Shown: piece by piece, positions 8,696 to 17,100 of the stretch | How the letters are laid out: each line of letters starts with the position of its first letter | Numbering within the stretch: position 1 is the stretch's first letter | Assembly: GCF_014649395.1 (NCBI RefSeq) | Contig: NZ_BMSY01000004.1 | Location: forward strand, 372,001-436,000 | Reading direction: 5' to 3' | DNA from: Streptomyces aureoverticillatus | GTDB taxonomy: Bacteria > Actinomycetota > Actinomycetes > Streptomycetales > Streptomycetaceae | DNA length: 64,000 nucleotides | The notes under the pieces: model-generated | Told to the model about the DNA's origin: nothing | The model's input: the letters and a program-made list of their open reading frames with translations, nothing else | Database searches by the model: none | Position numbers and translations under genes: made by a program

Positions 8696-9148
8696 ATGGA
8701 TCACATCGACCGTACTCTGCTGGAGCGGCTCCAGCAGGACGCCACCCAGTCCTACGCCGCACTGGGCGAGGCCGTGGGACTCTCGGCCGGCGCGACTCAC
8801 GAACGCGTACGGAAGCTGCGCGAGCGCGGAGTGATCCGCCGCACCGCGGCCGAGGTGGACCCGGCGGCGGTCGGCGGCGGCGTGCTGGCCTATGTGACGG
8901 TCGACTCGACCACGTGGATGGGCGACGCGGCGGAGAGCTTCGCCGCGCTTCCCGAGATCCTGGAGGCGCACATCATCGCCGGCAGCGCGTCGGTCCTGGT
9001 GAAGGTCAGGACCGCGACCACCGAGCAACTGCAGGACGTGCTGCGGCGGTTGTACGCGATCGACGGGGTGAGCGGCACGCAGGCGACGGTGGTCCTGGAG
9101 ACCTTCTTCGAGCGGCCGGTCTCGCCCCTGATCGCCGATCAGGACTGA
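8696..9148 (+). CDS. Lrp/AsnC-family regulator
   Basis: 150-residue transcription regulator. The N-terminal helix-turn-helix is LQQDATQSYAALGEAVGLSAGATHERVRKLRERGVI (residues 13-48). The C-terminal RAM domain (about 65-140) binds amino acids or related effectors in studied members and includes EAHIIAGSASVLVKVR. The length is typical. It reads divergently from the SMP-30/nadE operon across a 100-nt gap, so regulation of that operon is plausible but not shown. Confidence 0.92.
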   Translation: MDHIDRTLLERLQQDATQSYAALGEAVGLSAGATHERVRKLRERGVIRRTAAEVDPAAVGGGVLAYVTVDSTTWMGDAAESFAALPEILEAHIIAGSASVLVKVRTATTEQLQDVLRRLYAIDGVSGTQATVVLETFFERPVSPLIADQD

Positions 9149-9329
9149 CTCCGGGCCGGAAGACGCCCGGGAGGAAGCCTTGGAGGAAGCCTGGGAGGAA
9201 GCCCTCACCCCTGTCAGCACGCCGAGTCCGACACTCTGCGAATGGGCGAATATGCGCGGACATGCGGCATAAGTGGATGTACTTGTTCATGTCTCTGACT
9301 CCTCGACCCAAGTTCCGCACTGGAGTGAC

Positions 9330-9734
9330 ATGCGAATCCGTACCATCCCCCTCGCCCTCAGTCTCGCCGCCCTCTCCCTCGCCGGCACCGCCGGGAGCGC
9401 GGCCGCCATCGGCGACGACGGCAGCACCACCAGCGCCAGCGGCAACGGCGCCGAGCAGTCGTTCGGCAACAGCAGCACCCACGGCAAGCAGAGTGCGCAA
9501 CTCACCGCGATCCAGGGCTCCTTGAACAAGCTCTGCCTCGGCGTGCCCGTCAAGGCGAACGTGGGCTCCCTCGTCGGCCTCCTGAACATCGCCGTCCAGG
9601 ACATCCCGATCCTCTCGGCCCCGCAGAACCAGCAGTGCACCGAGAACTCCACGCAGGCCAAGGGCGACGAACCCCTGTCGCACCTCGTCGACGACATTCC
9701 GGTGCTGTCCGGCAACGGCAAGGCCAACGGGTGA
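9330..9734 (+). CDS. Rodlin-family surface protein (RdlA/RdlB-like)
   Basis: Secreted structural protein of 134 residues. Rodlins organise chaplin fibrils into the rodlet layer of aerial hyphae and spores. After a signal peptide (MRIRTIPLALSLAALSLAGT...AAA) the mature part shows the rodlin pattern: IGDDGSTTSASGNG, a QLTAIQGSLNKLCLG segment, and QNQQCTENSTQAKGDEPLSH with two conserved cysteines. ATG 9330 is preferred over an in-frame ATG at 9273 because it begins the signal peptide and follows GGAG. It ends at a strong hairpin. In S. coelicolor two rodlin genes are paired; here only one is present and no chaplin gene is nearby. Confidence 0.92.
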   Translation: MRIRTIPLALSLAALSLAGTAGSAAAIGDDGSTTSASGNGAEQSFGNSSTHGKQSAQLTAIQGSLNKLCLGVPVKANVGSLVGLLNIAVQDIPILSAPQNQQCTENSTQAKGDEPLSHLVDDIPVLSGNGKANG

Positions 9735-9739
9735 ACCGA

Positions 9740-9779
9740 GCGCCCTGCGGGCCCGCGTCGCGCGGCCCGCAGGGCGCTG
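9740..9779 (+). terminator. Rodlin gene terminator
   Basis: 15-bp perfect stem (9740-9754 paired with 9765-9779), very GC-rich, starting six nt after the rodlin stop codon. Confidence 0.8.
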
Positions 9780-9808
9780 CCCGCCGCTCCGCGACGTAGG
9801 GTCCGCGC

Positions 9809-10027
9809 ATGGCAGCAGATGTGGTGGACGCCGAAGAACTTCTGCGACGCATCCGGGCCGCACGCGACTGGGCCGTTCGTGAGGAACAGCAACTGGACGC
9901 GGCAGCGCGGGCGGCGATCGACGAGACCGACGTACTGGGCCTGACCATCAGGTCAAGCGCCTTCGAGGCCGTGCGTCTGGCACTGGACGAGATCGTCGAA
10001 CCCGGTACGCACCAGAACACCGACTAA
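9809..10027 (+). CDS. Small hypothetical protein
   Basis: 72-residue acidic, probably all-helical soluble protein (EELLRRIRAARDWAVREEQ, then ALDEIVEPGTHQNTD). There is no signal peptide, membrane segment or cysteine. Codon use matches its neighbours and the frame is open from ATG to TAA. The stop overlaps by 3 nt the stop of the convergent VOC remnant. I do not recognise the family. Confidence 0.6.
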   Translation: MAADVVDAEELLRRIRAARDWAVREEQQLDAAARAAIDETDVLGLTIRSSAFEAVRLALDEIVEPGTHQNTD

Positions 10028-10113
10028 CCTCGGGGGCGGCGGCCCGCGAGGACGCAGAACTCGTTCCCCTCCGGGTCGGCACGGGTGACCCGATCGATGT
10101 GGACGCCGATCGC
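10024..10113 (-). pseudogene. C-terminal remnant of a VOC/glyoxalase-type gene
   Basis: The minus strand reads AIGVHIDRVTRADPEGNEFC followed by VLAGRRPRG and a stop at 10024. ADPEGNEFCVL is the characteristic C-terminal strand of glyoxalase/bleomycin-resistance-like (VOC) proteins, carrying the last metal-ligand Glu. No matching N-terminal part exists upstream, because the polyphosphate kinase gene starts at 10131 on the other strand. The fragment looks like the leftover of a deletion next to ppk2. Confidence 0.6.
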
Positions 10114-10130
10114 GCAGGGAGACGTACGCC

Positions 10131-11123
10131 ATGGGGACGGGAGCCGACGACCCGCGTGAGGAGCCGGGCGATGCCGGAGACCCGGGCCTGCTGGACGAGT
10201 TGTCCGTCGACTGGTCCAGACCCGAGCAGCCCGTACTGCTCGACAGCCGCGGCCTGCCCATCGACACCTGGCGGGAGAACTATCCGTACGACCGGAAGCT
10301 GCGCCGCAACGAGTACGAGCGCGCCAAGCGGATCCTGCAGATCGAGCTGCTCAAGCTGCAGAAGTGGGTCAAGGACACCGGACAGCGGATCGTCGTGGTG
10401 TGCGAGGGCCGGGACGCGGCGGGCAAGGGCGGCACGATCAAGCGCTTCACCGAACGCCTGAACCCTCGCGGGGCGCGCGTCGTCGCCCTCGACAAACCGA
10501 CCGAGCGTGAGCGCGGCCAGTGGTACTTCCAGCGCTACGTCACCGAGCTCCCGTCGGCCGGCGAGATCGTGTTCTTCGACCGCTCCTGGTACAACCGCGC
10601 CGGTGTCGAGCGCGTCATGGGCTTCTGCTCCCCGGAGGAGTACCGGCACTTCCTGGAGCAGGCCCCGCCGTTCGAACAGATGCTCGTTGACGACGGCGTA
10701 CTGCTGGTGAAGTTCTGGTTCTCCGTGTCCCGCAGCGAGCAGCGCACCCGCTTCGCCATCCGCCGCGTCGACCCGGTACGGCAGTGGAAACTGTCACCGA
10801 CGGACATCGCCTCCCTGGACCTGTGGGACGCGTACACCGCAGCGAAGATCGACATGTTCCGCGCCACCGACACCACGCACGCCCCCTGGACGGTCGTGAA
10901 GACCAACGACAAGCGGCGCGGACGCCTGGAGGCGATGCGCCACCTGCTGTACCGGTGCGACTACCCCGCCAAGGACAAGGACGCCGTCGGCAGCCCCGAC
11001 CCGCTCATCGTCGGCGCGGCGGACACCCTGCTCGAACCGGGCGAGGAACTCACCGACCTCTCCCCCACTCCCCTGGCCGACAACGCGGCGGGGCCGGGAA
11101 GCCATCCGGCGGACGGCGCATAG
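10131..11123 (+). CDS. ppk2: Polyphosphate kinase 2 family protein
   Basis: Cytosolic phosphotransferase that uses polyphosphate to phosphorylate nucleotides, or the reverse, 330 residues. The core shows the PPK2 Walker A, VVVCEGRDAAGKGGTIKRF (near 88-106), the lid arginines of FTERLNPRGARVVALDKP, and the Walker B-type FFDRSWYNRAGVERVMGF (149-166). The later KTNDKRRGRLEAMRHLL motif is intact. It is a single-domain enzyme; class I versus II substrate preference (ADP or AMP) cannot be read by eye. It starts about 100 nt after the small hypothetical gene and converges on the secreted TIM-barrel gene. Confidence 0.94.
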   Translation: MGTGADDPREEPGDAGDPGLLDELSVDWSRPEQPVLLDSRGLPIDTWRENYPYDRKLRRNEYERAKRILQIELLKLQKWVKDTGQRIVVVCEGRDAAGKGGTIKRFTERLNPRGARVVALDKPTERERGQWYFQRYVTELPSAGEIVFFDRSWYNRAGVERVMGFCSPEEYRHFLEQAPPFEQMLVDDGVLLVKFWFSVSRSEQRTRFAIRRVDPVRQWKLSPTDIASLDLWDAYTAAKIDMFRATDTTHAPWTVVKTNDKRRGRLEAMRHLLYRCDYPAKDKDAVGSPDPLIVGAADTLLEPGEELTDLSPTPLADNAAGPGSHPADGA

Positions 11124-11149
11124 CCGTGGGCTCGCCGCCTTCTGGACCC

Positions 11150-12322
11150 TCACCAGCGGCTGAAGGCACCAGCGCCGCCCCTAGGGCGTGTCCGCGCGAA
11201 GCAACGCGACACCGCATGGAACGACTCCTTCGGCTCCCAGTGCCAGCGCGCCGTCGGGTCGTCCTCCGTCTTCCAGATCGCCTTGGTGAGGCTGTAGCTG
11301 GCGATGTCGAGGTCGTAGCGGCGTTGGCGGCGGTGGGGAGCGTCCGGGGTGACGAACTGGTAGACCATCGCGGCGTGCAGGTTCATGCGCTCGTACACCT
11401 TCAGGACCTGTGTCAGGTACTGGGCCTGGGTGTGTTCGCTGCGTTTCACGCCGGGGCGGATCTCCGGCTTGGGCTTGTCGTAGTCGACGATGTCCCAGCC
11501 CATGCCGCCGGCTTCGGGGGCGCCGTCGAAGGTGCAGGTTCCGCACTCCGTGATGGCGACGGGCTTGCCCCACTCGCGGTAGGGGCTGAGCTCCTTGACG
11601 TAGCCGCGGGGATCGGCGAAGTACGAGTAGTAGTTGACGCTGACGAGGTCGAACAGGTCCCAGTCCACCCGGTCTCCGTGCGCGGAGCCGTACGTCAGCG
11701 GCCCGTGGAACACCCGGCGGGCGGTCTTGGCGGCCCGGCCGATGAAGCGGTCGAGCTTCCGCTGGGCCTCTTCCGGGTTCCAGTTTCCGTTCTTCATGTT
11801 CTCGATCCGCTCGACCGCGTTGTCCCCGGGGACGATGCCGGGCACGAAGAGGATGAACTCGCAGCCGACGCTCAGGTACACCCCCGCGCCCTGCCGGCGC
11901 AGTCGTTCGGCCTGCCTGCCGGTCTCGGCCAGGTGGTCCAGGATCTGGCGTTCGGGAAGGTCGGCCAGGCGCGGCTGGAGCCATATGTGCAGCCCGTTCT
12001 CGGCCGCCTCGGTGGCGGTGGCGGTCAGTCGCTCGACGCCGGTGCCGTAGGCCACCACCGAGTTGGCGTGCAGCTCGCCCTTGATGGTGCGCAGGTCGGA
12101 CCGCATCCGGGTGCGGTTCCATCCCGTGTGCGGCGTCTCGCCGTCCGTGCACTCGTTCATCACACCCCGGCGGGCAAGACCGCGCCGGGGCTCCGTCCGG
12201 CCGCCCGCCGGGCGTGTGCCGGCGGCCGCTTGCCCGGCGAGCGCCGTGCCCACCACCGCGCCGGCGCCGACCGCCGCCGCCCCGGCCAGGAAACTCGCTC
12301 GCGTCATCGCTTCGTTCCGCAT
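11150..12322 (-). CDS. Secreted TIM-barrel glycosidase-like protein
   Basis: 390-residue protein with an N-terminal export signal (MTRASFLAGAAAVGAGAVVGTALAGQ; a lone Arg, so Sec or weak Tat). The mature part resembles a clan-A glycosidase barrel: a cytosine-rich start MNECTDGETPH, IWLQPRLADLPE, YLSVGCEFILFVPGI, DLVSVNYYSYFADPRGY, and AITECGTCTF, where the Glu would be a nucleophile candidate. It ends with FHAVSRCFAR. I cannot place it in a numbered GH family; similar Streptomyces proteins are often called hypothetical or abortive-infection proteins. It is monocistronic by position. Confidence 0.7.
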   Translation of the reverse strand: MRNEAMTRASFLAGAAAVGAGAVVGTALAGQAAAGTRPAGGRTEPRRGLARRGVMNECTDGETPHTGWNRTRMRSDLRTIKGELHANSVVAYGTGVERLTATATEAAENGLHIWLQPRLADLPERQILDHLAETGRQAERLRRQGAGVYLSVGCEFILFVPGIVPGDNAVERIENMKNGNWNPEEAQRKLDRFIGRAAKTARRVFHGPLTYGSAHGDRVDWDLFDLVSVNYYSYFADPRGYVKELSPYREWGKPVAITECGTCTFDGAPEAGGMGWDIVDYDKPKPEIRPGVKRSEHTQAQYLTQVLKVYERMNLHAAMVYQFVTPDAPHRRQRRYDLDIASYSLTKAIWKTEDDPTARWHWEPKESFHAVSRCFARTRPRGGAGAFSRW

Positions 12323-12436
12323 CAGGTACTTTCACTCCCACGGTCAGGTCACCGACGGACGTGCCCAGAGTCGGGGGTGGGCGAGGGGCCGATCATCGGC
12401 CATCGGTTCTCTTCGCGGTAACCAAAGTCGAAACCG

Positions 12437-13168
12437 CTACTCGTCCTCCGCGGCCGCGGTCGTCTCCACATCGATCACGCCCGCGTTCTCGAACAGCTCG
12501 GCGGTCAGCTCGCCGCTGTCGGCGGTCCCCTCCAGTTCGAGCAGGACGCGGGCGGCGGAGTCGGTTCTGCCGGGCAGCCGGTCGACCTTGACCCGCACGA
12601 TCCGGAACCCGCGGCGGGTGCACGTCTGCATCAGCCGGGGCAGCAGCGCGGTGCCCGTGCGGTACGTCATGCGCAGTTCGAAGGCGGAGCCGGTGGCTCC
12701 CGGGAGCAGTATCCCGGCGAGCCGCGGATAGCCGCGTACGACGATGAAGTGCAAGGCTGTGACGACCACGGCGAGGACCGGCAGGCCACCACCGCACGCC
12801 ATGCCCACCGCGCAGGTGAGCCAGATCGTCGCCGCGGTGGTCAGGCCGCGGACGGCGTCCCTGCGTACGAAGATGAGGCCGCCGCCGATGAACCCGATCC
12901 CGGAGACGATCTGCGCGGCCACCCGGGAGGGGTCGAACGACACGTTCTCCAGGCCGAGGACGTGGGTGAAGCCGTGCTGGGAGACCTCCATCATCAGCGC
13001 GCTGGCGATGCCCACCAGGGTGTGCGTGCGCAGACCGGCGCTCTTCTGCTGCGCCGCGCGTTCCCAGCCGATCAGGCTCGACAGCAGCAGGGCAAGGCCG
13101 AGTTCGGAGAGCTGTCGGGGGCCCTGCCCGTTGCCCACGTCCCACAGCAGAACCGCCAGACCGGTCAC
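12437..13168 (-). CDS. MgtC/SapB-family membrane protein
   Basis: 243-residue inner-membrane protein. The N-terminal MgtC domain shows LALLLSSLIGWERAAQQKSAGLRTHTLVGIASALMM, VSGIGFIGGGLIFVRR and GLTTAATIWLTCAVGMACGGG, with several hydrophobic helices, followed by a soluble ACT-like C-terminal half. Relatives affect growth in low Mg2+ and inhibit ATP synthase in pathogens; the role in Streptomyces is not settled. The GTG start at 13168 is preferred because AGGAGG lies just upstream; a frame extension to 13201 is possible. Confidence 0.9.
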   Translation of the reverse strand: MTGLAVLLWDVGNGQGPRQLSELGLALLLSSLIGWERAAQQKSAGLRTHTLVGIASALMMEVSQHGFTHVLGLENVSFDPSRVAAQIVSGIGFIGGGLIFVRRDAVRGLTTAATIWLTCAVGMACGGGLPVLAVVVTALHFIVVRGYPRLAGILLPGATGSAFELRMTYRTGTALLPRLMQTCTRRGFRIVRVKVDRLPGRTDSAARVLLELEGTADSGELTAELFENAGVIDVETTAAAEDE

Positions 13169-13252
13169 GCGCGCCTCCTGCCCGACCTCGCTTCGGATCA
13201 CGCTTCCGCCCTCGCCCCTGCCCCGGGAGAAAGGGGGACATTCCTCAGCGCG

Positions 13253-13801
13253 TCACCGCCGCCCGCCGAACTCCCAGTCGTGGACCTCGACGGCCGCGTA
13301 CCGCTCGGGGACGAGGACGGCGCGTGCCGCGGCCCGATCCGGGGCGCGGAGCAGCACCGCCGTGCCCAGCCAGGTGGCGCCGTCGTCGGACAGCAGCGGC
13401 CCGTAGGCGATCAGCTCGTCCTTGTCGGACGGCATGACGATCTCGGCGGGCCGGCCCGAGCCGAAGCCGAGGACCAGGTACCGGTTGCCGCCGGTCGGGC
13501 CGCCGGGGAAGTCCCACATGGTGCGCCCCAGCGTGTTGTGCCACCGGCGCAGCAGCACGTCGCGGTACACACCTGCCTGCTGGTTGGGCTCGTCGAAGGC
13601 GAAGGCGCGGGCGGCGGCGGGGTCCGGCAGGTCGACGATGTGCAGACTGCCGGAGGGCGTTTCGCCGTCGTCGGCGAAGGTCGGGCCGCGGGCGATCATC
13701 CGCGTCGCGTACTCGTCCATGTAGGACCAGTGGTCTTCGATGAGCTCGTCGCGCAGGGTGGCGGAGCCGGGCCGGTCGCGGTGGTAGCAGAGAAACTCCA
13801 T
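13253..13801 (-). CDS. YCII-related domain protein (tandem)
   Basis: 182-residue cytosolic protein made of two ferredoxin-like YCII halves. The first reads MEFLCYHRDRPGSATLRDELIEDHWSYMDEYATRMIARGPTF; the second has PSDKDELIAYGPLLSDDGATWLGTAVLLRAPDRAAARAVL. His and Asp residues in the DHWSYMD segment match the family's presumed active site. Function is unknown for most members. It ends 84 nt from MgtC on the same strand and is divergent from the sigma-factor operon. Confidence 0.85.
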   Translation of the reverse strand: MEFLCYHRDRPGSATLRDELIEDHWSYMDEYATRMIARGPTFADDGETPSGSLHIVDLPDPAAARAFAFDEPNQQAGVYRDVLLRRWHNTLGRTMWDFPGGPTGGNRYLVLGFGSGRPAEIVMPSDKDELIAYGPLLSDDGATWLGTAVLLRAPDRAAARAVLVPERYAAVEVHDWEFGGRR

Positions 13802-13979
13802 GCCGACGGACTCTTCCCTACGTACGAAAGCGCCTCAACGGAGTTGTGAAGTGAATCACGCCGGTGGACTGTCACGGTTCACCGGTGCGGGGTGTCTCGA
13901 TGGGCAGCCGACAGAAAAGGAGCCGGGGCAGTGACGCAAGGACGTGGCCGGATGCTCGTGGTGGAGGTGAGCGCGGACC

Positions 13980-14879
13980 ATGGCTGAGGACGCCTTCACC
14001 GAACACCGCCCGCTGTTGTTCACCATCGCCTACGAGATGCTGGGCAGCGCCGCCGACGCCGAGGACGTGCTCCAGGAGAGCTATCTGCGGTGGAGCGCGG
14101 TGGATCCGGACACGGTCGAGCATCCGCGGGCCTATCTGGTGCGCGTGGTGACCCGGCAGGCCCTCAACCACCTGCGCACGGTGCGGGCGCGGCGCGAGGA
14201 CTACGTCGGTACGTGGCTGCCCGAGCCGATCCGCACCGCGCCCGAGGCCGGCGAGGACGTGGTCCTGGCCGAGTCGGTGTCGATAGCGATGATGCTCGTC
14301 CTGGAGACGCTGAACCCGAGCGAGCGCGCCGTGTTCGTGCTGCATGACGTGTTCGGCTACACCCACGGGGAGATCGCCGACTCGATCGGCAAGTCCGAGG
14401 TCACCGTCCGGCAGATCGCCCACCGCGCGCGACGGCACGTCCAGGCGCGGCGGCGCCGCTTCGAGCCCGGCTCCGAGGCCAAGCAGGAGGTCGTCCAGCG
14501 GTTCCTTCAGGCGGCCTCGACCGGTGAGGTCCAGGCGCTGATGGACCTCTTGGCGCCCGATGTCGTCGCGATCTCCGACGGCGGCGGCAAGGTCGTCGCC
14601 GCCCGCAAGCCGGTCGTCGGCGCCGACGACGTCGCCCGCTTCGTCCTCGGCGTGCTGCGCACCACCAGCACCACGAGGACCCGGGTCGAGCCCGCCACGT
14701 ACAACGGCATGCCGGCGGCGCGCTTCCTCACCGACGGCGCGCTCGACTGGCTGGTGGCGTTCGAGATCCACGACGGATCGATCACCGGCATCTACGGCGT
14801 GCGCAACCCGGACAAGCTGCACCGTGCCGACGCGGTGCGGACACTCGACAGAGGAGAACACCTGCCATGGAAACCATGA
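13980..14879 (+). CDS. SigJ-type ECF RNA polymerase sigma factor
   Basis: 299-residue ECF41/SigJ-like sigma factor. Region 2 is LLFTIAYEMLGSAADAEDVLQESYLRW (15-41); region 4 is SVSIAMMLVLETLNPSERAVFVLHDVFGYTHGEIADSIGKSEVTVRQIAHRARRHVQ (about 98-155). A C-terminal SnoaL-like domain (about 170-285) includes NPDKLHR, the signature stretch that modulates activity in ECF41 sigmas instead of a separate anti-sigma. GGAGGTGA precedes ATG 13980. It overlaps the SRPBCC gene by 13 nt, forming a three-gene operon with likely target genes downstream. Confidence 0.93.
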   Translation: MAEDAFTEHRPLLFTIAYEMLGSAADAEDVLQESYLRWSAVDPDTVEHPRAYLVRVVTRQALNHLRTVRARREDYVGTWLPEPIRTAPEAGEDVVLAESVSIAMMLVLETLNPSERAVFVLHDVFGYTHGEIADSIGKSEVTVRQIAHRARRHVQARRRRFEPGSEAKQEVVQRFLQAASTGEVQALMDLLAPDVVAISDGGGKVVAARKPVVGADDVARFVLGVLRTTSTTRTRVEPATYNGMPAARFLTDGALDWLVAFEIHDGSITGIYGVRNPDKLHRADAVRTLDRGEHLPWKP

Positions 14880-15355
14880 CCGTCGAGCGCACCATCGCCG
14901 CCCCGATCGACGAGGTGTTCGCCTGGCTCACCACGACCACCAACTACGAGCGCTCACGCCTGGTGCTGCGCTGCCGCCTGGCCCGGCGCGGTGAGGGCGC
15001 GCCCTACGGCGTCGGCGCGGTACGCAGTCACCTCTGGGCGATCGGCTGGCTCCGCGAGAGGATCACCCGCCACGACGCTCCGTACGTCACCGAGTACGCC
15101 GTCGAGCGCAGCTTCCCGCCGTCCCGGCACGAGCTCGGCCGCATGACGTTCACCGAGGTCGACGGCGGCACGCTGGTGAACTGGACCACCCGCGCCGAGA
15201 TGAGCGCCCCGCTGATCGGCGGCTTCCTCACCCGGCATCTCGTACGGCCGATGATCACCGGCAGCTTCCGCAGCATCCTCGATGCCGCCGACAAGGCACT
15301 GACCGGACCTCAGGCGCACTCGCGCAGGACAGGCACGCAAGGAGTTGACGCATGA
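14867..15355 (+). CDS. SRPBCC-fold protein
   Basis: 162-residue START/polyketide-cyclase-like protein: METMTVERTIAAPIDEVFAWLTTTTNYERS at the N-terminus, a central beta sheet with VTEYAVERSFPPSRHELGRMTFTEVDGGTLVNWTTRAEM, and a long C-terminal helix. The fold binds hydrophobic ligands; the specific ligand is unknown. It overlaps both neighbours (13 nt with the sigma gene, 4 nt with the monooxygenase gene), so all three are probably co-translated and respond to the same signal. Confidence 0.85.
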   Translation: METMTVERTIAAPIDEVFAWLTTTTNYERSRLVLRCRLARRGEGAPYGVGAVRSHLWAIGWLRERITRHDAPYVTEYAVERSFPPSRHELGRMTFTEVDGGTLVNWTTRAEMSAPLIGGFLTRHLVRPMITGSFRSILDAADKALTGPQAHSRRTGTQGVDA

Positions 15356-16062
15356 CTTCACATCAAGATCTGGTGACCGATCCGCTGCCCGACATCCTGC
15401 GGGACGACGCCGGCCATGTGCTCATGGGCGAATGGGACATGGGAGATTCCGAACGCCAACAGGCCGTCATCCAGGGCGCCTTCGAGGCGTGGCGGCGTCA
15501 CCCGCTGCCGGACGGCCTTCTCTCCCGTGTCTTCCTCGCCGGGACGGACGGCCGGACGGTGCTGAACTACTCCCAGTGGACGAGCGCCGACGCATACCGC
15601 GCCTTCGCCCAGAGCGACCGCTATCAGGAGCTGGCACGCGACATCCATGCGGTGGCCGAGGTGGACAGGGGAGACCTGGGCGTCCATCGGCTGTACCGCA
15701 GCATGACGGCCGCGGCAGGAACGCGGTGCGTGACGCCGGGCGTTGTGGTGCGCGTCGCCTTCGACACCGACGGGGAAGCGACCGCGCGCAGGCTCGTCGA
15801 CACCATCGTCGACCACTACGGGGGCGTACAGCCGCCCGGCGACGACGGCGGGGGCCTGGCCTCCCACTTCCACATCCGGCAGGACGGTCTCAGGGTCGTC
15901 AACTACAGCGAGTGGGCCTCGGAGGAGGCGCACCAGCGGATGTTCGAGGGCCATATCGACGTCGAGGACGGCGGGCCGATGGCGGTCATCAATGAGGTGC
16001 CCGGGGTGCGGGTCCTCGGATTCCGGCGCTTCCTGCCCGGACTTGGCCTCCGGCGCCCCTGA
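15352..16062 (+). CDS. Antibiotic biosynthesis monooxygenase (ABM) tandem protein
   Basis: 236-residue protein with two ABM ferredoxin-like domains: FEAWRRHPLPDGLLSRVFLAGTDGRTVLNYSQWTSADAYRAFAQS (about 40-90), and a second with FDTDGEATARRLVDTIVDHYGG through VNYSEWASEEAHQRMFEGH (about 130-205). The NYSxW motif in both halves is typical of ABM proteins, which include cofactor-free quinone-forming oxygenases. Start ATGA overlaps the SRPBCC stop. ECF41 sigmas often sit next to genes for oxidoreductase or SnoaL-like proteins, so a role in oxidative or quinone stress is a reasonable inference. Confidence 0.85.
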   Translation: MTSHQDLVTDPLPDILRDDAGHVLMGEWDMGDSERQQAVIQGAFEAWRRHPLPDGLLSRVFLAGTDGRTVLNYSQWTSADAYRAFAQSDRYQELARDIHAVAEVDRGDLGVHRLYRSMTAAAGTRCVTPGVVVRVAFDTDGEATARRLVDTIVDHYGGVQPPGDDGGGLASHFHIRQDGLRVVNYSEWASEEAHQRMFEGHIDVEDGGPMAVINEVPGVRVLGFRRFLPGLGLRRP

Positions 16063-16105
16063 GCGGTGGCCCACGGGCGCGTTGCCCCGACGGGCGCGGA
16101 GGCTC

Positions 16106-16996
16106 TCAGACCCGGTCCGCCGCGATCAGCAGGTACTGGAAGCTGCCGTTTCCGTAGGCGGCCAGGAACGTTTCCTCGATGCCCGTCACCAGGTGGTCGG
16201 CCCGCTTGCGCAGCTCCCAGTAGGGCACGGCGGCGGCGGTCAGGTCCTCGACGTGCACCGGTACGAGCCGGTGGCGTGCCATGGCCCGGAAGTACTCCGA
16301 GCGGGGGTGGATGTCGCAGATGTAGTGGGCGTTGATGAGGGACACCTCGCGGGACGCCCGGCCGTAGGCGTCGTTGTAGCAGCCGGTGATCGTCACATAG
16401 CGGCCGCCGCGGCGCAGCAGCCGGGCGTGCTCGGCGAACAGCAGGTCCAGCTCGACGTACATCGTGGACTCGTTGTTCCACGACGCCGCGTACGCGCCGG
16501 CGGGGAAGCCGGTGTCGAGCATGTTCAGGTGGTGGTAGCGCACCTTGTCGTCGATGTGCCGCTTGCGGGCCTGGGCGGCGGCGAAGTCGGCCTGTTTCCG
16601 GGAGATCGTGACGCCGTCGGCGTGACAGCCGTACCGCAGATGCGCCACGACCGACCCGCCGCCCCGGCCGCAGCCCGCGTCGAGGACACGGTCCGCGGGT
16701 GTCAGGGGGCCGAGGTGCGAGGCGAGCAGGTCGGCCTGCGCCTGTTCCAGGCGGTGGAGTTCGGCGGTGACGCGCTCCTGCCGCTCGGCGGAGGCGGAGG
16801 CGGTGCTGTCGGCCGGGTCGAGCACGGACCAGTCGACGTCTCCGATGCCGTAGTGGTGGTGGTAGAGGTCGTCGATCTTCCCGAGTTCGAGGTTGACCGG
16901 GTTCTCTTCGGCGTTCCAGTAGTCGGCGACGCGGCTCTGGTACGTGGACTGGGAGGGGACCGGTGCTGCTGCGGGCTCGGCGTCGGCAATGGTCAA
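16106..16996 (-). CDS. Geranyl diphosphate 2-C-methyltransferase
   Basis: SAM-dependent methyltransferase of 296 residues that adds a methyl to C2 of geranyl diphosphate, the first committed step to 2-methylisoborneol. The SAM motif is RVLDAGCGRGGGSVVAHLRYG (103-123). The N-terminal VADYWNAEENPVNLELGKIDDLYHHHYGIGDVDW is the recognisable GPPMT stretch, and YNDAYGRASREVSLINAHYICDIHPRSEYF follows. The only start with a ribosome site is TTG 16996 (GAGGAG eight nt upstream). It is 104 nt downstream of the terpene synthase gene. S. coelicolor has the same order (SCO7699-7700-7701, from memory). Confidence 0.93.
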   Translation of the reverse strand: MTIADAEPAAAPVPSQSTYQSRVADYWNAEENPVNLELGKIDDLYHHHYGIGDVDWSVLDPADSTASASAERQERVTAELHRLEQAQADLLASHLGPLTPADRVLDAGCGRGGGSVVAHLRYGCHADGVTISRKQADFAAAQARKRHIDDKVRYHHLNMLDTGFPAGAYAASWNNESTMYVELDLLFAEHARLLRRGGRYVTITGCYNDAYGRASREVSLINAHYICDIHPRSEYFRAMARHRLVPVHVEDLTAAAVPYWELRKRADHLVTGIEETFLAAYGNGSFQYLLIAADRV

Positions 16997-17100
16997 CGGT
17001 GACTCCTCAGGGCGAGAGCGAGGACGAATGGGGGGGGTAGGGAGGCGAGCGTGGAGGGTGGGGAGGTGAGCGTGGGAGTGTGGACGGAGAGTGCGGGGTG

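Noticed and set aside
9168..9206. GGAGGAAGCC triplet repeat after the Lrp gene
   Set aside because: Three short imperfect copies in a non-coding tail; no symmetry or function suggested.
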